Assembly (NCBI GenBank): GCA_030065875.1 | Contig: JASJCR010000057.1 | Span: forward strand, 1 to 32,674 | DNA: 32,674 nt | Origin: Ardenticatenaceae bacterium | GTDB lineage: Bacteria; Chloroflexota; Anaerolineae; Promineifilales; Promineifilaceae | Direction of reading: 5' to 3' | Shown: in pieces, positions 31,244 through 32,674 of the stretch | Layout of the letters: every line of letters begins with the position of its first letter | Position numbering within the stretch: position 1 is the stretch's first letter | Notes under the pieces: model-generated | What the model saw: only the letters and a program-made list of their open reading frames with translations | Told to the model about the DNA's origin: nothing | Database searches by the model: none | Made by a program: the position numbers and the translations under genes

Positions 31244-32056
31244 TCAATCCTTAAGAATCTTGTCCAAAAACTCTGACACTCGAAAATCCCTGACCAAATA
31301 CCCGTGACCGGCTTCGGGCAGAAAAAGATAATCCTTTTCGCTGGTGATCAACTCAAATAGCCGTTCGCTTTGTTCATGAGGAATGACCGGGTCGTTCCCG
31401 CCATGTATGATATAGGTTGGGGCCTCAACTTCACCGATATATAAATCTGAGCGGAATTGATACTTAAGCAATAATCCGGGAATATATGATATGCGGGATT
31501 GAACGAGGTCAACCAGGCTGAAATATGGAGATTCCAAAATTAGCAGCTTTGGTGCATTTTCGGCCGCTAATTTAACGGCAAACCCGGTCCCAATTGATTT
31601 CCCATATAAAATAATTTGCTCTTCCGGATAAATATTGAGCAGATATTGATAAACCTCAGCCATGTCCTCATGAAGCTCCGCTTCACTGGTGATTTCCCCC
31701 GTGCTTTTGCCATACTCACGGTAATCAGGGATAAACACATCATACCCATAGGAGACTAATTCAAGGGCAAAAGGCTCCAAAAACAGGATAATATCCCCGT
31801 TCCCATGAAAGAAGAGGATCACTCCCTTAGGATTCTCAGCTTTGAAGTGAACCGCATTCAAAGTTGCCCCGTCAACCGGCAAAAACACCTCTTCAAACGG
31901 AGAAGTAAATGGATAAGGTTGATTGGGATCCATTTTTCTGAGGGGGAAAATAGCCTCTTCCTGATTGACAAACAGAAATCCGCAAAGGGCAATATAACCG
32001 ATCAGGCCGATCGATATCACTGAATATACGGAAATTTTGAGCGCGGGCATAATCAT
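31244..32056 (-). CDS. Membrane-anchored alpha/beta hydrolase (BEM46/ABHD13-like)
   Basis: 270 residues. One N-terminal span (about 9-30) anchors it. The fold shows the oxyanion loop FFHGNGD (82-88), IPDYREYGKS, the nucleophile elbow YGKSIGTG with Ser154, GGNDPVIP with Asp222 and AGHGY with His251, a complete triad in normal order and spacing. Family members are esterases or thioesterases with poorly known substrates. An inner ATG at 32050 is an equal start candidate, and neither has a clear ribosome site. It lies 51 bases downstream of the YfhO-like gene on the same strand and may be co-transcribed. Confidence 0.9.
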   Translation of the reverse strand: MIMPALKISVYSVISIGLIGYIALCGFLFVNQEEAIFPLRKMDPNQPYPFTSPFEEVFLPVDGATLNAVHFKAENPKGVILFFHGNGDIILFLEPFALELVSYGYDVFIPDYREYGKSTGEITSEAELHEDMAEVYQYLLNIYPEEQIILYGKSIGTGFAVKLAAENAPKLLILESPYFSLVDLVQSRISYIPGLLLKYQFRSDLYIGEVEAPTYIIHGGNDPVIPHEQSERLFELITSEKDYLFLPEAGHGYLVRDFRVSEFLDKILKD

Positions 32057-32107
32057 ACCGGTTATTCTCTATATTTCTCGCTATTTGCCAAGCACTCAAA
32101 ACCTTGC

Positions 32108-32674
32108 CTAATCTTTTTTAACTTCTTTTTTTCCGACCGTATAAACCACTGCGCCAATCCAAATCAGAAAAGAGAGCAAAGAAACGACCAAACCGGTGCG
32201 CACCGGCTGCGAACGAAAGGAAAAGGTCACCTTTTGATCGCCGGCCGGTAGATCAACCCCGCGGAAAAAGCCGTCTACCGTCACAATTTCGGCCGGCTGC
32301 CCGTCTATCTCTACCTTCCAACCGGGGTAATTTGCTTCCAGCAAAACCAAGCGCACAGGATCATCTGCGCGAACTGAGATCTCAATCTGATTCATGTCAT
32401 AGGTGATAAATTCCGGCTGTATATTGGGTAGAAGGTCGGCTAATATCGCATCTGATCCCGGCCGAACGGCGACCGCTCGCGGCAGCGCTTCATAAAACTC
32501 GTAAATTTTTACGTCACCGGAATGAATCAAGCGAAACGGACCCACAGCGGCCGGGTAAAAAGTGCCTTCTTCCTCATGAACCAGAGACACCGCGTCAATT
32601 TTCCATGGACCATCAAGCGCCATGAGAGCCGCAGATCGTATCTTCCCTTCATTGGGTAAACGCGCAGCCCAAAC
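32108..32674 (-). CDS. YfhO-like membrane protein, C-terminal part only
   Basis: 189 codons are visible, open to the right edge of the window. The frame continues 17 codons upstream of the internal Met at 32623 with no stop, so the true start is outside. The visible part is an extracytoplasmic beta domain with LLEANYPGWKVEIDGQPAEI and FFRGVDLPAGDQKVTFSF, followed by one transmembrane span (VVSLLSFLIWIGAVVYTV) and a Lys-rich cytoplasmic tail. This ending is typical of YfhO-family polytopic proteins, GT-C-like enzymes or helpers that glycosylate lipoteichoic acid or other envelope polymers. The family call rests on the C-terminus alone. Confidence 0.75.
   Translation of the reverse strand, partial: VWAARLPNEGKIRSAALMALDGPWKIDAVSLVHEEEGTFYPAAVGPFRLIHSGDVKIYEFYEALPRAVAVRPGSDAILADLLPNIQPEFITYDMNQIEISVRADDPVRLVLLEANYPGWKVEIDGQPAEIVTVDGFFRGVDLPAGDQKVTFSFRSQPVRTGLVVSLLSFLIWIGAVVYTVGKKEVKKD

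Overview
The window most likely comes from a member of the Chloroflexota, near Anaerolineae/Caldilineae. This is an inference. It rests on a T-box-controlled trp operon in a genome of roughly 50-55% GC by eye, Thr/Pro-rich (TPTP) linkers in envelope proteins and lipoproteins, an FhaA/FhaB-type FHA pair, and a secreted protein ending in an LPYI-R tail. I found no rRNA, tRNA, CRISPR array, transposase or phage gene. All genes look chromosomal.

Layout. 1-3.7 kb: a truncated parallel beta-helix surface protein (minus strand), a secreted protein built of two tandem copies of one domain, and a small membrane protein. 3.7-7.4 kb: a GH3 glycosidase between intergenic stretches full of repeats. 7.4-14.6 kb: mostly small single genes. 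These are a short unknown protein, an AraC/GyrI-like regulator, a transglutaminase-like protein, an NTF2-like protein, an unknown 313-residue protein, an inhibitory-type serpin with Arg-Ser at the predicted scissile bond, two small membrane proteins and an AHSA1/SRPBCC protein. 14.8-18.2 kb (minus): a two-gene membrane-anchored operon of a Calx-beta/PPC-domain protein followed by a protein that looks like a sortase fold without catalytic Cys and His. 18.4-24.1 kb: a consensus promoter, a tryptophan T-box riboswitch with terminator, then trpE-trpS-trpG-trpD-trpC. 24.1-26.0 kb (minus): fhaA-like, fhaB-like and methyltransferase genes in a tight operon. 26.2-27.2 kb: selD with an in-frame UGA at the selenocysteine position and a hairpin just after it. 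27.6-30.8 kb: a quinone oxidoreductase-like gene, then two lipoprotein genes (VanY-type carboxypeptidase and CapA-type phosphoesterase) overlapping as ATGA. 31.2-32.7 kb (minus): a membrane-anchored alpha/beta hydrolase and the C-terminal end of a YfhO-like membrane protein.

How the genes work together. The T-box senses uncharged tRNA-Trp and should switch on anthranilate synthase (TrpE/TrpG), TrpD, TrpC and the tryptophanyl-tRNA synthetase in one transcript. trpF, trpB and trpA are not here. SelD makes selenophosphate and is itself a predicted selenoprotein, so the genome should encode SelA, SelB and tRNA-Sec elsewhere.

Across the window. At least nine intergenic arrays are made of seven-base (sometimes 7/8-base) tandem units with a different core at each locus, several in inverted pairs. 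The hexamer CGGCCG is strongly over-represented. A palindromic MITE-like element occurs five times (two degenerate) and two other palindromic repeat families are dispersed. Four genes carry an extended -10 of the form TGCTATAnT, and two minus-strand operons have TATAAT exactly six bases before the start codon, which suggests leaderless mRNAs.
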